A stretch of DNA of 64,000 nt from Providencia rettgeri (GCF_013702265.1 NZ_CP059348.1:3596001-3660000), one strand, 5' to 3'; counted from the first letter of the stretch, positions 51,693 to 60,661 are shown. Numbers and translations are program-made. Notes: generated from the letters alone by a model not told the origin.

Positions 51693-51971
51693 TTACTCCT
51701 CTTCAGCCGTCACTTTGCAGTTGCTGTAGACCGTAGCGTGGTCGGTGCCGACAACATAGGCAATGACAATTGGACTGTTGTTACTGGGATCGACTTCCTG
51801 ACGCAGATTAACCCGTCCATCCTCCGACGTATGGTAATACCCGATACCGTCATATTCCGCTTCGCCATAACGGGTTTCAGACCCATTATTACTGTCCTGC
51901 TCAAACGCACCGTATTTGCTGAACTCAAAGGTGCACTTTACGCTTGCTGTATGACGAGATGAGGCTATGTT
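51693..51971 (-). pseudogene. C-terminal gene remnant of unknown family, no start codon
   Basis: The minus strand is open from 51971 to the TAA at 51693-51695 and encodes a plausible protein end: ASVKCTFEFSKYGAFEQ, ETRYGEAEYDGIGYYH, VIAYVVGTDHATVYSNCKV. Two cysteines suggest a secreted domain. No start codon is present, so it is a fragment cut off near 51972, where the GC-rich block begins. Confidence 0.5.
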
Positions 51972-52460
51972 TTAGGCCAAGCGGAGGGGCTCGATGAAAG
52001 ATTAATCACACAGGTGATGAAGAGGGCAGCACCCGACTTGCAGCGAGAGAAGCGAACGGCAAGTCGCCATTAACGCTTAGCGCAGCTAAGCAGTGAACCA
52101 GGGGCGGTCCCGCAGGGAGCTGCCCCCCTGCCCTTTGCGCTACGTTGAAAACGTTAAAAGGCGCAGCGGTTGACCTTTCAAGCCGGTTGTCCCCATTTTC
52201 CACATTTGGCGAGCCAGTGAGCGCGCCCCAAACAGGCGCGAGAACGGGGGTGTACGGGGAACCTGCGCCAACTGTGTGTAAATGGGGTCAATCCGGCGTT
52301 CGGCTTAAGCCTGGCTCAATGCCAGTGTGAAGCCGTTGCCCCTAAACTCAAAAATGGCGTATCCACAAAAACAGTGGATAACTTGAAATAACCTTGTTAG
52401 TAATAAGGGTAATAGCTTGATTAATGGATGAATATCAAAGGTGCTTAAAAAACATCAGCT
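51972..52460. other. GC-rich, highly structured non-coding block with DnaA-box-like sites
   Basis: About 490 bp of much higher GC than its surroundings, with no convincing gene. Paired elements include GACTTGC/GCAAGTC, a GCTTAGCGCAGCTAAGC hairpin, GGGGCGG/CTGCCCC, CGCGCC/GGCGCG, and long arms TTGTCCCCATTT (from 52187) and AAATGGGGTCAA (to 52291). TATCCACA and GTGGATAA face each other at 52360-52381, and TTTTCCACA lies at 52196-52204; these are 8 of 9 matches to a DnaA box. It could be an island replication origin or a structured RNA. Confidence 0.55.
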
Positions 52461-52465
52461 GATGA

Positions 52466-53745
52466 TTAGCATTTGACGATAGGAATGTCCGAAAATTGCG
52501 TTGTCCAACGCGGCGAAAGAAATTGCTGTTTCATTTTCCATAAGGCAGATTGCGATTGTATTCCCTGGCCTGCAAACCAGATAGCGCCTTTTCCATGATT
52601 TATTTGGTCAATCGTCCGCATTAATTCGCCACTTTTGCGAAATACCTGACCATTCTCAAACAAATTCAGTTGCACTTCCCCTGAAGGAGAAAATTCACTG
52701 AGCAATATGCCACTTTTACTGTATTTCACATTGGGGAGCCAAAGTCGGTCAAATAAAGTCACGGCCGCCTGAATAATCTCGCGCGTATCTTGGGTGGGAT
52801 AAATGAGTGCTTGGGTTTCTTGTCGATAATAATGCGGCTCATGATGAGAAAAATGGCTACTCTGTACCCACAATGTGACTAACCGACAATACTGTTTTTC
52901 TTCACGCAGTTTTTCTGCTGCACGTTCAGCAAACGCACACACCGATTGGCGAACTAACTCGTAGTCCATGACTTTATGACCAAACGAACGAGAGCAAATA
53001 ATTTGTTGCTTGGCGGGTGCGATTTCTTCCAGCTGGAGACAGGACTCCCCATTCAACTCCCGCACCGTTCGCTCTAAAACCACGGAATACAGTTTACGTG
53101 CCTGGGACGTTGGCAGCCGACTTAAATCCAAGGCAGTTTCTATCCCACTTTGATTTAAACGCTTTGCCAGTTTACGGCCAATTCCCCAAACTTCCCCGAC
53201 TGGCACTAATGCCATGAGTTTTTTTTTGACGACTGGGCGAACTTAAATCGACAACGCCACCTGTTTTTTTCCATGTTTTTGCGGCGTGATTGGCCAACTT
53301 AGCTAACGTTTTGGTACTGGAAATTCCCACTCCGACAGGCAAGTGAGCACACCGGAAGACATCCTCTTTTAATTTATGGCCAAGCTCATGCCAGGAATAT
53401 AATGCATCCATGCCTGGTCAGGTTACAAAAACATTCATCAATACTGTAAACCTCAATTTGAGGCACAATTTGAGCGACTACCGCCATAAACCGGTTACTA
53501 AAATCGACATAAAGCGGATAATTTGAAGAAAATACAACCACTTGCTTTTGTTTGATTATCGACTTAATTTCAAAATAAGGGACTCCCATGCGAATACAGG
53601 GTTTCGCTTCAGCTGAACGCGCAATGACGCAGCCATCGTTATTCGAGAGACAAATAATCGGCTTTCCTTTTAAATCAGGCCGAAAAACGGATTCACAGGC
53701 GGTGTACATAGAATTAACATCGATAAGCGCAAACATGTCTTTCAC
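52466..53745 (-). pseudogene. umuC: umuC-like error-prone DNA polymerase V subunit, two frameshifts
   Basis: Three frames tile a complete Umu[32 protein letters not shown], then [31 protein letters not shown], then LMALVPVGEVWGIGRKLAK to the end. The breaks are an extra C near 53404 (ACCAGG for ACAGG) and an extra A in an A9 run at 53219-53227, where eight would be in frame. As read, no polymerase is made. If the indels are sequencing errors the gene is intact. It is co-transcribed with umuD. Confidence 0.85.
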
Positions 53746-54125
53746 CGACAGGTATGCACGGCATAACGAACGACACCGAAAATTTGCATGTCCGTATCGT
53801 CATTGATGGGGATAGAGGGAAATTGGCTGTTAGCGGGAATAAGCGCTTTAGTCGGTGTGATTTGCAGGTACTTACAGGTGAATTCACCATTGTATTCGGC
53901 GACTACAATTTCCCCATGACGGGCAGTAAGGTGACTTTCAACGACTAATAAGTCACCGTCAAAAATCCCCGTATCCTTCATCGAATCCCCTGAAGCACGA
54001 AGAAAATAGGTGCTTTCAGGATAGCGAATAAGTTCAGCATCGAGCGATAAGCGACGTTCGATGTGATCTTGAGCGGGACTGGGAAAACCGCAAGCAATTT
54101 GACTTTCAAAAATAGGGATTTGCAT
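53742..54125 (-). CDS. umuD: UmuD-like SOS mutagenesis protein (LexA-type autoprotease)
   Basis: This 127-residue protein has the cleavage site CG within ACGFPSP, the catalytic serine in ASGDSM and the lysine in GEFTCKYLQ. RecA-stimulated cleavage to UmuD' allows translesion synthesis with UmuC. It overlaps umuC by 4 bp and has SOS boxes directly upstream. It appears intact although its umuC partner is not. Confidence 0.92.
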   Translation of the reverse strand: MQIPIFESQIACGFPSPAQDHIERRLSLDAELIRYPESTYFLRASGDSMKDTGIFDGDLLVVESHLTARHGEIVVAEYNGEFTCKYLQITPTKALIPANSQFPSIPINDDTDMQIFGVVRYAVHTCR

Positions 54126-54135
54126 AGCGCACCAA

Positions 54136-54181
54136 TACTGTAAAAATACACAGTAATAATATACTGTATATTTTTACACTA
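54136..54181 (-). promoter_or_regulatory. Two LexA (SOS) boxes upstream of umuD
   Basis: TACTGTAAAAATACACAGTA (54136-54155) fits CTGT-N8-ACAG exactly. A second site at 54162-54181 reads CTGT-N8-ACAC, one mismatch. Both lie just upstream of the umuD start, so SOS induction is strongly indicated. Confidence 0.88.
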
Positions 54182-54213
54182 CACAAATGTCCAAATCTTT
54201 TTTATTTAGCTCC

Positions 54214-54445
54214 AAGCTATTAAGCTATTAAGCTATTAAGCTATTAAGCTATTAAGCTATTAAGCTATTAAGCTATTAAGCTATTAAGCTATTAAGCTAT
54301 TAAGCTATTAAGCTATTAAGCTATTAAGCTATTAAGCTATTAAGCTATTAAGCTATTAAGCTATTAAGCTATTAAGCTATTAAGCTATTAAGCTATTAAG
54401 CTATTAAGCTATTAAGCTATTAAGCTATTAAGCTATTAAGCTATT
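54214..54445. repeat. 29 perfect copies of the 8-bp repeat AAGCTATT
   Basis: The array is 232 bp of exact head-to-tail AAGCTATT units without a single substitution. It lies between the SOS promoter of umuD and the serine recombinase gene. All frames contain stops, so it is non-coding. Perfect copies mean recent expansion by slippage. Confidence 0.95.
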
Positions 54446-54562
54446 TTATAGATAAGATTGATTTTTCCTAGTTAGATTTAGGTATACCCTTACTGCACTA
54501 AGTAAATTCAAGTGTAGTAAGTATGAAAAACATATGTATAATGCACCAACATCACAACACCA

Positions 54563-55207
54563 ATGTATAGTGCACTGATGAATACAAATACACGAATTTA
54601 TGGATACCTTCGCGCATCAACACATGAACAGGATGCTTCTAGAGCAAAAAATGAACTATTGAAATTTGTTGAGGGGAGGGAGCTAAAAATTGTCTGCTGG
54701 TTTGAGGAGAATGAGTCGGGCGCGCAACTTCACCGGCCAGAACTCTTTCGCTTACTCGATGTAGCCATGCCTGGTGATATTATTTTAGTTGAACAGGTGG
54801 ATAGAATCAGCCGCTTGAATACCGATGACTGGGAAAAATTAAAATACCTCATTGGACATAAAGGGTTAAAAGTTGTTTCTTTAGATCTCCCAACCAGTTA
54901 CCAGTTTATGAATAGCACTGATGAATTTACAGAACGGATGCTTGCAGCCCTTAACAGTATGATGTTAGACATGCTGGCAGCGGTGGCGAGAAAGGATTAC
55001 GAAGATAGGCGTCGCCGTCAAGCCCAAGGTGTGCAAAAAGCCAAACAAGCAGGAAAATATAAAGGTCGTCCGATCAACAAAATATTACACCAAAATATTA
55101 AAGGGTTGCTGATGGAAGGGAAAAGCTATAGCCAGATAGAAAATTTGATAGGGTGCTCAAGGCATACGATTTCGAAAGTGTCAAAATCGATGAAAGCATC
55201 AAAATAA
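54563..55207 (+). CDS. Serine recombinase (resolvase/invertase family)
   Basis: This 214-residue recombinase has the N-terminal catalytic domain (RIYGYLRASTHEQDASRA with the nucleophile Ser, and GDIILVEQVDRISRL) and a C-terminal helix-turn-helix (YSQIENLIGCSRHTISKVSK). The start could be 54563 or 54578. Two direct repeats of TGTATA-R-TGCAC (54535-54546 and 54564-54575) surround the start and may be recombinase or operator sites. Confidence 0.88.
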   Translation: MYSALMNTNTRIYGYLRASTHEQDASRAKNELLKFVEGRELKIVCWFEENESGAQLHRPELFRLLDVAMPGDIILVEQVDRISRLNTDDWEKLKYLIGHKGLKVVSLDLPTSYQFMNSTDEFTERMLAALNSMMLDMLAAVARKDYEDRRRRQAQGVQKAKQAGKYKGRPINKILHQNIKGLLMEGKSYSQIENLIGCSRHTISKVSKSMKASK

Positions 55208-55290
55208 ATTAAACTACTTGAGTTTTTGGGCTTTCAGTTATATTACAGACCAAAAACTCTGTTCACTAGACACTGTTCTGCGCAACAAAA

Positions 55291-56115
55291 TCAGGACACT
55301 TTTCTTAAAGAATTTTGTTCATACTCAATGGGGGATAGCTCACCGTTGGCAGTATGAAGCCTTTCTAGGTTGTAATAGCGCATATACGCGATAACATCTT
55401 CTTTCATCTGTTTCCGAGTCGGCTGTGAGATTTTCAGTACCCAATCGTGTTTTAAACTGCCAAAAAATCGTTCTACAACGGCGTTATCCCAACAAGCTCC
55501 AACATCGCCCATACTTGCTCGAATACCATAACTTGTCAGTAAGTGACGATAGTACTGACTCGTATATTGTGCTCCTCTATCACTATGAAAGACTAAGCCT
55601 TTTTCGGGCTGGCGTAAGTTATACGCTTTCATCAAGGCTTTAATGACTAAATCTGCCGTCATTCGTTTATCGATGTGCCAACCCACAATACGGCGTGAGT
55701 ATAAGCCCATCACGATGGCTAAATACATCCAGCCTTCCCCTGTTTTTATATAGATCACATCACCCGCCCACACTTCGTTAGGTGCGTGAGGATTAAAATT
55801 TTGATTGAGCAAATTATCGGCTACGGCATCACTGTGTTTGCGTTTTGTGGTGACTTTGTAAGCAACGCGCTGAGTGACAACTAGGACAAGCTGAGCCATT
55901 AGCTTCTGAACGCCATAAGCTCTTACGCTAAAGCCATCTTTGCATAACCGTTTACGTAACGTTCTGTAACCTAAGCTATTTCGACTATGTTCAAAGATGG
56001 ATTTGGCTCTACGGTACAGACTAAGTTGTTCTGCGGTAATCAATTTTGCTGGGCGTTTAAGCCACGCATAGTAGGCAGAACGACTTATTTTCATTAACTT
56101 GCAGAGCTTCAGCAC
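55291..56115 (-). CDS. IS3-family transposase OrfB (DDE domain)
   Basis: This 274-residue catalytic part carries the DDE residues in WAGDVIYIKT, FHSDRGAQYTS and VVERFFGSLKHDW. It is normally made as an OrfAB fusion by a -1 frameshift at the A7G run near the end of orfA (codons for ILKKAGAL). In that frame the protein extends upstream through KSRRSPAKGNQVAFKT. Confidence 0.9.
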   Translation of the reverse strand: MLKLCKLMKISRSAYYAWLKRPAKLITAEQLSLYRRAKSIFEHSRNSLGYRTLRKRLCKDGFSVRAYGVQKLMAQLVLVVTQRVAYKVTTKRKHSDAVADNLLNQNFNPHAPNEVWAGDVIYIKTGEGWMYLAIVMGLYSRRIVGWHIDKRMTADLVIKALMKAYNLRQPEKGLVFHSDRGAQYTSQYYRHLLTSYGIRASMGDVGACWDNAVVERFFGSLKHDWVLKISQPTRKQMKEDVIAYMRYYNLERLHTANGELSPIEYEQNSLRKVS

Positions 56116-56153
56116 AGGAAACTGTGAAGATAATTGCTTAATCGTTTTAAACG

Positions 56154-56441
56154 CTACTTGGTTTCCTTTAGCAGGAGAGCGCCGGCTTTTTTTAAGATCT
56201 CTTTCTCAATCCTAAGTTCTTTATCTTCCTTTCGAAGTCTTAATAACTCAGCTCTCTCATCGGAATTCATGCTGCTACCAGATTGCTCAGCGTCGAATTT
56301 TGCTTTCCAGTTATAAAGTAATTTATCGGTAATTCCTAAAGAAGCTGCCGCTTTTGGCAAGCTATAACCTTGCTCGGTGACTAATGCGATCGCCTCTTGC
56401 TTAAACTCAGCGGTATAAAATCTATTTGTTCGTTTTTTCAT
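56154..56441 (-). CDS. IS3-family transposase OrfA
   Basis: This 95-residue helix-turn-helix protein (FKQEAIALVTEQGYSLPKAA, ASLGITDKLLYNWKAKF) has a leucine-zipper-like tail and binds the IS ends. A slippery A-run near its end allows frameshifting into orfB. Confidence 0.9.
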   Translation of the reverse strand: MKKRTNRFYTAEFKQEAIALVTEQGYSLPKAAASLGITDKLLYNWKAKFDAEQSGSSMNSDERAELLRLRKEDKELRIEKEILKKAGALLLKETK

Positions 56442-56510
56442 TTAACACCTCAATAATTGGATTATATTCCATTATTAAAGTATCCTGTTTGATTAAAGCA
56501 GATCAGAACA

Positions 56511-56958
56511 TCGTGTGTGATAAGTGTCCTAGTACCAATGATTGCACCATCACCGATATGTACACCCAGCATTATCATCGATTCCGTAACTATCCAAACA
56601 TCCTTGCCGATGACAGTATCTCCAGAGGGGATGTAAACATTATTCGCAGATTCAAACTCAGGATAACCCTCTAGCCAGTTAAAAGGGAATGTGCTTACCC
56701 AATCATGCCGATGACCTTGGTTTCCCGCCATGATAAAAGAAGCCCACGATCCAATAGAGCAAAAACTGACTATGATTAATTTATCCACTTCGGTATCAGG
56801 CATCAGATAGCGAACACAATCATTGAAGTCATGGGCGTGGTAGTAACCGGAGTAATAACTGTATCGACCAACGATGATATTTTTATTGGTTATTGTTTGT
56901 CTAAAGGGATCCCCTTAAAATGGCTTTCAAAAAAATTATTTGTTTTGTTAGAGATCAT
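56511..56958 (-). pseudogene. CatB/XAT-type acetyltransferase gene, broken by frameshift and IS3
   Basis: The left-handed beta-helix xenobiotic acetyltransferase is recognisable: [14 protein letters not shown] at the start (56958), then [16 protein letters not shown] in another frame, [29 protein letters not shown], and [10 protein letters not shown] to LITHDV, where the IS begins. One base is missing in an A-run near 56913. Conserved glycines are replaced (IVSF, GSWA, WIVTE), so the protein was probably already losing function. Members inactivate chloramphenicol or streptogramins; this copy cannot. Confidence 0.82.
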
Positions 56959-57147
56959 TGCGGGTTGCCATTTTTAAGCGGTTATTGGGTTGGAATAGTC
57001 CGAGTTGATACACCTTATTTGCAATTAATGGTACACCTAAAATGTGTACTATGCTATCATACAGACTGAAAGTCACAACCAAAAATAACCTTGGTAATTT
57101 AAAATATACATAAAACATTTAATGTCATATAGATAGGTTTAAATGAT

Positions 57148-57384
57148 ATGAAAAATATTAATGCTGTATTAGGTGAGTTTTTTAGGAGTAAACGTATTTC
57201 TAAATCATTGACGGGAATAGAAGTTGCGAAAAAAATGAGCGTCAGCCAACAACAAATATCCCGATATGAAAGAGGGAGATGCTGTCTTTCAATTGAAACA
57301 ATACTTCGTTATTGCGAGGTGTTTGATATATCGCCAAAAGAGTTAATGGTTACTCTATTTCCGTCAGAAAAAGATCATCTTTGA
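57148..57384 (+). CDS. XRE-family regulator (MrpJ-like)
   Basis: This 78-residue helix-turn-helix protein (FFRSKRISKSLTGIEVAKK, MSVSQQQISRYERGRC) resembles MrpJ of Proteus, which represses motility when fimbriae are expressed. No fimbrial genes are beside it. It is followed by a coupled pair of membrane proteins. Confidence 0.82.
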   Translation: MKNINAVLGEFFRSKRISKSLTGIEVAKKMSVSQQQISRYERGRCCLSIETILRYCEVFDISPKELMVTLFPSEKDHL

Positions 57385-57470
57385 ATATTGGTTCGGCTGA
57401 TATTTGTTTTCAGATTATCAGCGGGATGTTCACTCGATTTAATATTTTCTATTCAGGTAGAGCAGAGAAA

Positions 57471-57566
57471 ATGAGATACACAATAGGCGCTAAGTTTTTG
57501 ATGATAATAATATTATTATTTATATTCCCGATCGGTTACTTTTTCATCTCGGAGTTAGTTGCATGA
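57471..57566 (+). CDS. Small membrane protein (31 aa)
   Basis: MRYTIGAKFLMIIILLF and the rest form one hydrophobic helix with a basic N-terminus. Its stop overlaps the Wzz-like start as ATGA. A purine-rich GAGCAGAGAAA precedes the ATG. A longer in-frame version from 57381 is possible but has no better start signal. Confidence 0.5.
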   Translation: MRYTIGAKFLMIIILLFIFPIGYFFISELVA

Positions 57567-58216
57567 ATAACAGCAATGACGAAATAGATTTTTTGGAAAT
57601 ACTGTTAATCTTAAAAAGCAAATTGGTTCTCATCATAACAATTACAGTTGTTGTTGGGTTGTTATCAGCCTTATTTGTGTGGGTGATGAGAGATAAAGTC
57701 AAAATAGATTACTCCCTATCCATCAACAAAGAATCACCGGGTTTAATTGTTGACTGTAATAATAGTTTCTCTTGTAAGGCAAAATTGATTTTCTCAGAAA
57801 TTAACAGTGATATTTCTGGGTTAAGCATGAAAGTGAATGACAAAGAAAATATTGTCACCTTTTCATGGGGTGGCGATATTCAAGATAGTCAACTTTCTAG
57901 GGATAAAATAAACACGTTATCTAAGAATGTCTCTGATTGGATAGTTAACGATTACAAAAGATACAATCAACTATTGGTTGAAGAATCAAAAGGGGCGAGC
58001 ATAAACTCGGATTTGTATTCGCGTATCTTGCTAATGACCAAAAACGGGCTGTCTAAAAATGACAAGCTGGTAACAGTTACCGAAAGCGTCAATCAAAAAT
58101 ATAAGTCGTTGATTATCGTTCTTTCATTGATATTGTCGTTTATCACTGCTTCGACTTACTTTCTTGTGAGAGAAAGATTCAACTTCGGTATTTTTCCCTC
58201 ATCGAATAAAGCTTAG
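57563..58216 (+). CDS. Wzz-like polysaccharide chain-length-determinant domain protein
   Basis: This 217-residue inner-membrane protein has the Wzz architecture: N-terminal DEIDFLEILLILKSK, a first membrane helix (about 22-42), a periplasmic domain and a second helix (about 185-207). It is shorter than true Wzz (~325 aa) and lacks a kinase domain. It may modulate surface polysaccharide or act as a membrane sensor. It is coupled to the small membrane protein before it. Confidence 0.7.
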   Translation: MNNSNDEIDFLEILLILKSKLVLIITITVVVGLLSALFVWVMRDKVKIDYSLSINKESPGLIVDCNNSFSCKAKLIFSEINSDISGLSMKVNDKENIVTFSWGGDIQDSQLSRDKINTLSKNVSDWIVNDYKRYNQLLVEESKGASINSDLYSRILLMTKNGLSKNDKLVTVTESVNQKYKSLIIVLSLILSFITASTYFLVRERFNFGIFPSSNKA

Positions 58217-58268
58217 TAATTGCCAACCCAAAAGGCATCAATGTGCTTGCTTAATGATAAGTATTATG

Positions 58269-58294
58269 AAGTCCTGAATTTCAGGGCTTTTTTT
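58269..58294 (+). terminator. Terminator after the Wzz-like gene
   Basis: AAGTCCTGA/TCAGGGCTT hairpin with a short loop is followed by seven T. Confidence 0.8.
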
Positions 58295-58299
58295 GTGGG

Positions 58300-58416
58300 T
58301 TATTCTGACTTATCATCCCACCAAGTTTTTTTATCATAGTCAGAATCAGCTGCAATTTTTTTATATATCGCCTCTATATCTTCGTTTTTTTCACCTTTGA
58401 TTCTACGGCTGTTTTT
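58300..58416 (-). pseudogene. C-terminal gene fragment of unknown family
   Basis: An open minus-strand stretch with no start codon encodes NSRRIKGEKNEDIEAIYKK, then SDYDKKTWWDDKSE and a stop. The composition is protein-like, so it looks like the tail of a lost gene. Confidence 0.4.
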
Positions 58417-58518
58417 TTACTGTTGTAGTACATTAAATACAAAATATCTAAAAAATTCGGTCATGTATTCAATTCGGTGAATAACCTGTAATATAGGGTA
58501 ATTTATTGGAGAAGATTC

Positions 58519-58795
58519 ATAGCCAAAGTCGATGTGAATTGCTCATTTTGTCAACAAACTCCCGCAGTGAAAAAAACATGGGTTAGGGAGTACAGCTCAT
58601 CAACGTTACCGTTGCCAAGACTGCTGTAGAAGCCTCCAACTCGATTATGAATATCATGCCTGCCAACCCGGTACCAAAGATAAAATTATCGACCTTACGA
58701 TGAATAATGCCGGTATTCGTGATACTGCAATAGACCTTCATATCAGCATTAATGCCGTTGTTCGTACTTTAAAAAACTCTCGCCGAGGCAGGTAA
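58519..58795 (+). pseudogene. IS1-family InsA remnant, frameshifted
   Basis: AKVDVNCSFCQQTPAVKK and, in another frame, STAHQRYRCQDCCRSLQLDY, YHACQPGTKDKIIDLTMN, SINAVVRTLKNSRRGR match IS1 InsA. The break is an A7 run near 58569-58575, where A6 would be in frame. No InsB or clear inverted repeats are visible. Confidence 0.8.
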
Positions 58796-58849
58796 CGTCT
58801 TTACCACTTGATAATTTGCACATTGAACTCCTTTGTGAGGTTGAAGTGG

Positions 58850-59002
58850 TCAACTAATATTGGCCACGTCATTAGACTGTATGTAGAACAGCCGCTCTGA
58901 TTCATTTGGGGTCAACCCTCCGTTATACCAGTGAGGCCTGACGTTGCTGTAATAGACTGTAATGTAACGAATAATTCCGTGTTCTGCTTCTTTCAGGCTT
59001 TT
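58850..59002 (-). pseudogene. C-terminal remnant of an IS3-family OrfB
   Basis: The minus strand encodes LKEAEHGIIRYITVYYSNV, RPHWYNGGLTPNESERLF and a stop, the typical end of an IS3-family transposase. The rest of the element is missing. Confidence 0.75.
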
Positions 59003-59096
59003 TATTATGAATCGAAAATACTGATGTAACTATCCCGTAAAAATAATACAGCTCACTCGTAGAATTTCTTTTAAACTAAAACAAAGGGGTTTTACG

Positions 59097-59468
59097 ATGA
59101 GCAAACGCATGACTGAAAGCCAGATTGTGGCGATTTTAAAAGAAGCCGAAGCGGGTATGCCGGTGAAAGATATTTGTCGTAAGTACGGCATCAGTAATTC
59201 AACGTTTTATAAATGGCGCGAAAAATACGGCGGTATGGAAGCGTCTGATATGCGCCGCTTGAAAGAGCTTGAAGAAGAGAACCGTCGAATTAAGCAGATG
59301 TATGCTGAGTTGAGCCTCAAGTCACAGATGCAGCAGACATCATAAAAAAGCTCTAGCGCCTGTGGCAGAACGGAAAGTCTGGGCACACGAGTTACAGGTG
59401 CAGTATAACGCAAGCGTAGTGAAGTGCTGTCATGTGGTTGGTATCAGTCGTACCGCTTACTATTCCTG
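59097..59468 (+). pseudogene. IS3-family remnant: intact OrfA plus start of OrfB
   Basis: 59097-59345 encodes an 82-residue OrfA (MSKRMTESQIVAILKEAEAG, ISNSTFYKWREKYGGM). After it, the frame APVAERKVWAHELQVQYN, CCHVVGISRTAYYS is the start of OrfB, which ends at a stop near 59468. The remainder is lost, so the element is dead. Confidence 0.78.
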
Positions 59469-59637
59469 ATTAACACTCGTCCATTCTACTTACGCCAAGG
59501 AGTATGATGCACAGGATGTTATGTTGAAAGCCAACATGTGGCTATCTTGCTTCTAGCTTCTACTAGTGCATTTGTCATCACAGGAAAATAAGTATCCATT
59601 TAATGGTTTGAATTAAATAAAAAAAGAATACCATAAT

Positions 59638-59669
59638 AGCCATCTTTACGGATATCCGTAAAGATGGCT
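59638..59669. terminator. Perfect 32-bp palindrome
   Basis: AGCCATCTTTACGGAT is followed immediately by its exact reverse complement, with no loop base. As RNA it would form a strong hairpin. TTAAAATAG follows on the plus strand, and the ardA gene ends 120 bp away on the other strand. It may be a terminator or a recombination or protein-binding site. Confidence 0.6.
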
Positions 59670-59788
59670 TAAAATAGAGTTTAGTTTGATTGGTACTCTA
59701 GCTTATGGATGTTATTGGGGTACCACGACATTCTTTATTTTCCGCCTTAAGGGATGAAAGCGGATTGACTCTCATATTGTTATCCTAT

Positions 59789-60373
59789 CTACCCACTCGT
59801 ATGATAAACATAGCCTCCACTGTGAAAAATTCCGCCTTGTTCAAGGCAAACATCACGTCCATAGCGTTCATAGTCAAAGTAATGGGATAAATGACCCAGT
59901 TGGGCTAAATCATAACAACCACTTTCTTCTATCCAGTAATAACCTAAATCATATTCATTATTGACCCCCGATAATTGCTGGAAAGAATCTAAATTATCCG
60001 CTAAATGAATTAAATCATGGATTGAACTCGTTGAAGAACCGATTTCAATTGCCGCCTGATAAAGGTCAATTTCATCTGGCGATAACATGGCTAATCGCGA
60101 GGCTAACTCGTTCAACTCATCTAAAAGGCTATATTCTGAAATGTAAGAAGAAAGGCCATCAATGGAGGATTCATAGTCGGTCAAAAAATACTCTTCATAG
60201 TGAATGCCATCAATGCCAATCCGCATTAAACAGTGTTCGATCTCTTTTGAGGTTGCCGGAAGCTCAAGCCACTCACCAACCAGCTCTCCTTCGTTATATT
60301 TACCTAAATTCGTAATAAAAACAGAAATCATCCCCGATTTTCGGCATGGGGAAGCCGTCGCAGTTATACGCAT
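59789..60373 (-). CDS. ardA: ArdA-family anti-restriction protein
   Basis: This 194-residue very acidic DNA-mimic protein blocks type I restriction enzymes. Family motifs are present: ISVFITNLGKYNEGELVGEW, IDGIHYEEYFLTDYESS, LDELNELASRL, and YFDYERYGRDVCLEQGG near the C-terminus. AGGA precedes the ATG. It is the second anti-restriction gene of the island. Confidence 0.92.
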   Translation of the reverse strand: MRITATASPCRKSGMISVFITNLGKYNEGELVGEWLELPATSKEIEHCLMRIGIDGIHYEEYFLTDYESSIDGLSSYISEYSLLDELNELASRLAMLSPDEIDLYQAAIEIGSSTSSIHDLIHLADNLDSFQQLSGVNNEYDLGYYWIEESGCYDLAQLGHLSHYFDYERYGRDVCLEQGGIFHSGGYVYHTSG

Positions 60374-60403
60374 ATTCGTGTCCTATTATTGATGTATTGT
60401 GAT

Positions 60404-60583
60404 CTAATTAATGGCGATATTTTGATAAAGGGAGCTATTTCCCTTTAGAAGATGATATTGATATAAAAAGCCAATCAGCTGAAAAACAGGCAACTCGCTT
60501 TAAAAATGATTAATGACGGTTTAGAGCAGGATAATGAGTTGCCTTACAATCCCGATAACATGTTATGCTTTCTATCATGATCT
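60404..60583 (+). pseudogene. Possible coding remnant in two frames
   Basis: Protein-like sequence (RYFDKGSYFPLEDDIDIKS, EKQATRF) is continued in the next frame by MINDGLEQDNELPYNPDN. There is no start codon for the first part. It may be a decayed gene. The rest of 60374-60697 holds only a hairpin (60662-60681) downstream of the next minus-strand gene. Confidence 0.3.
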
Positions 60584-60661
60584 CAATTTGCGCGGGTTAA
60601 AACGAAAAAGCCCCTGTCCAATAAACTAGGGTCAGTTCAGACTCACAGACTCCTAAGAGAT

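Larger units (their letters stand above)
55274..56510 (-). mobile_element. IS3-family insertion sequence, apparently complete
   Basis: The ends are imperfect inverted repeats beginning TGTTCTG (55274) and ending CAGAACA (56510); similarity resumes inward at AGGACACTTT versus AGGATACTTT. Two overlapping transposase frames lie between. No matching target-site duplication is visible, and only one half of the flanking catB is present, so a deletion probably accompanied or followed insertion. Confidence 0.82.

Noticed and set aside
54214-54445. CRISPR array
   Set aside because: The 8-bp units are contiguous with no spacers, and no cas genes are present.
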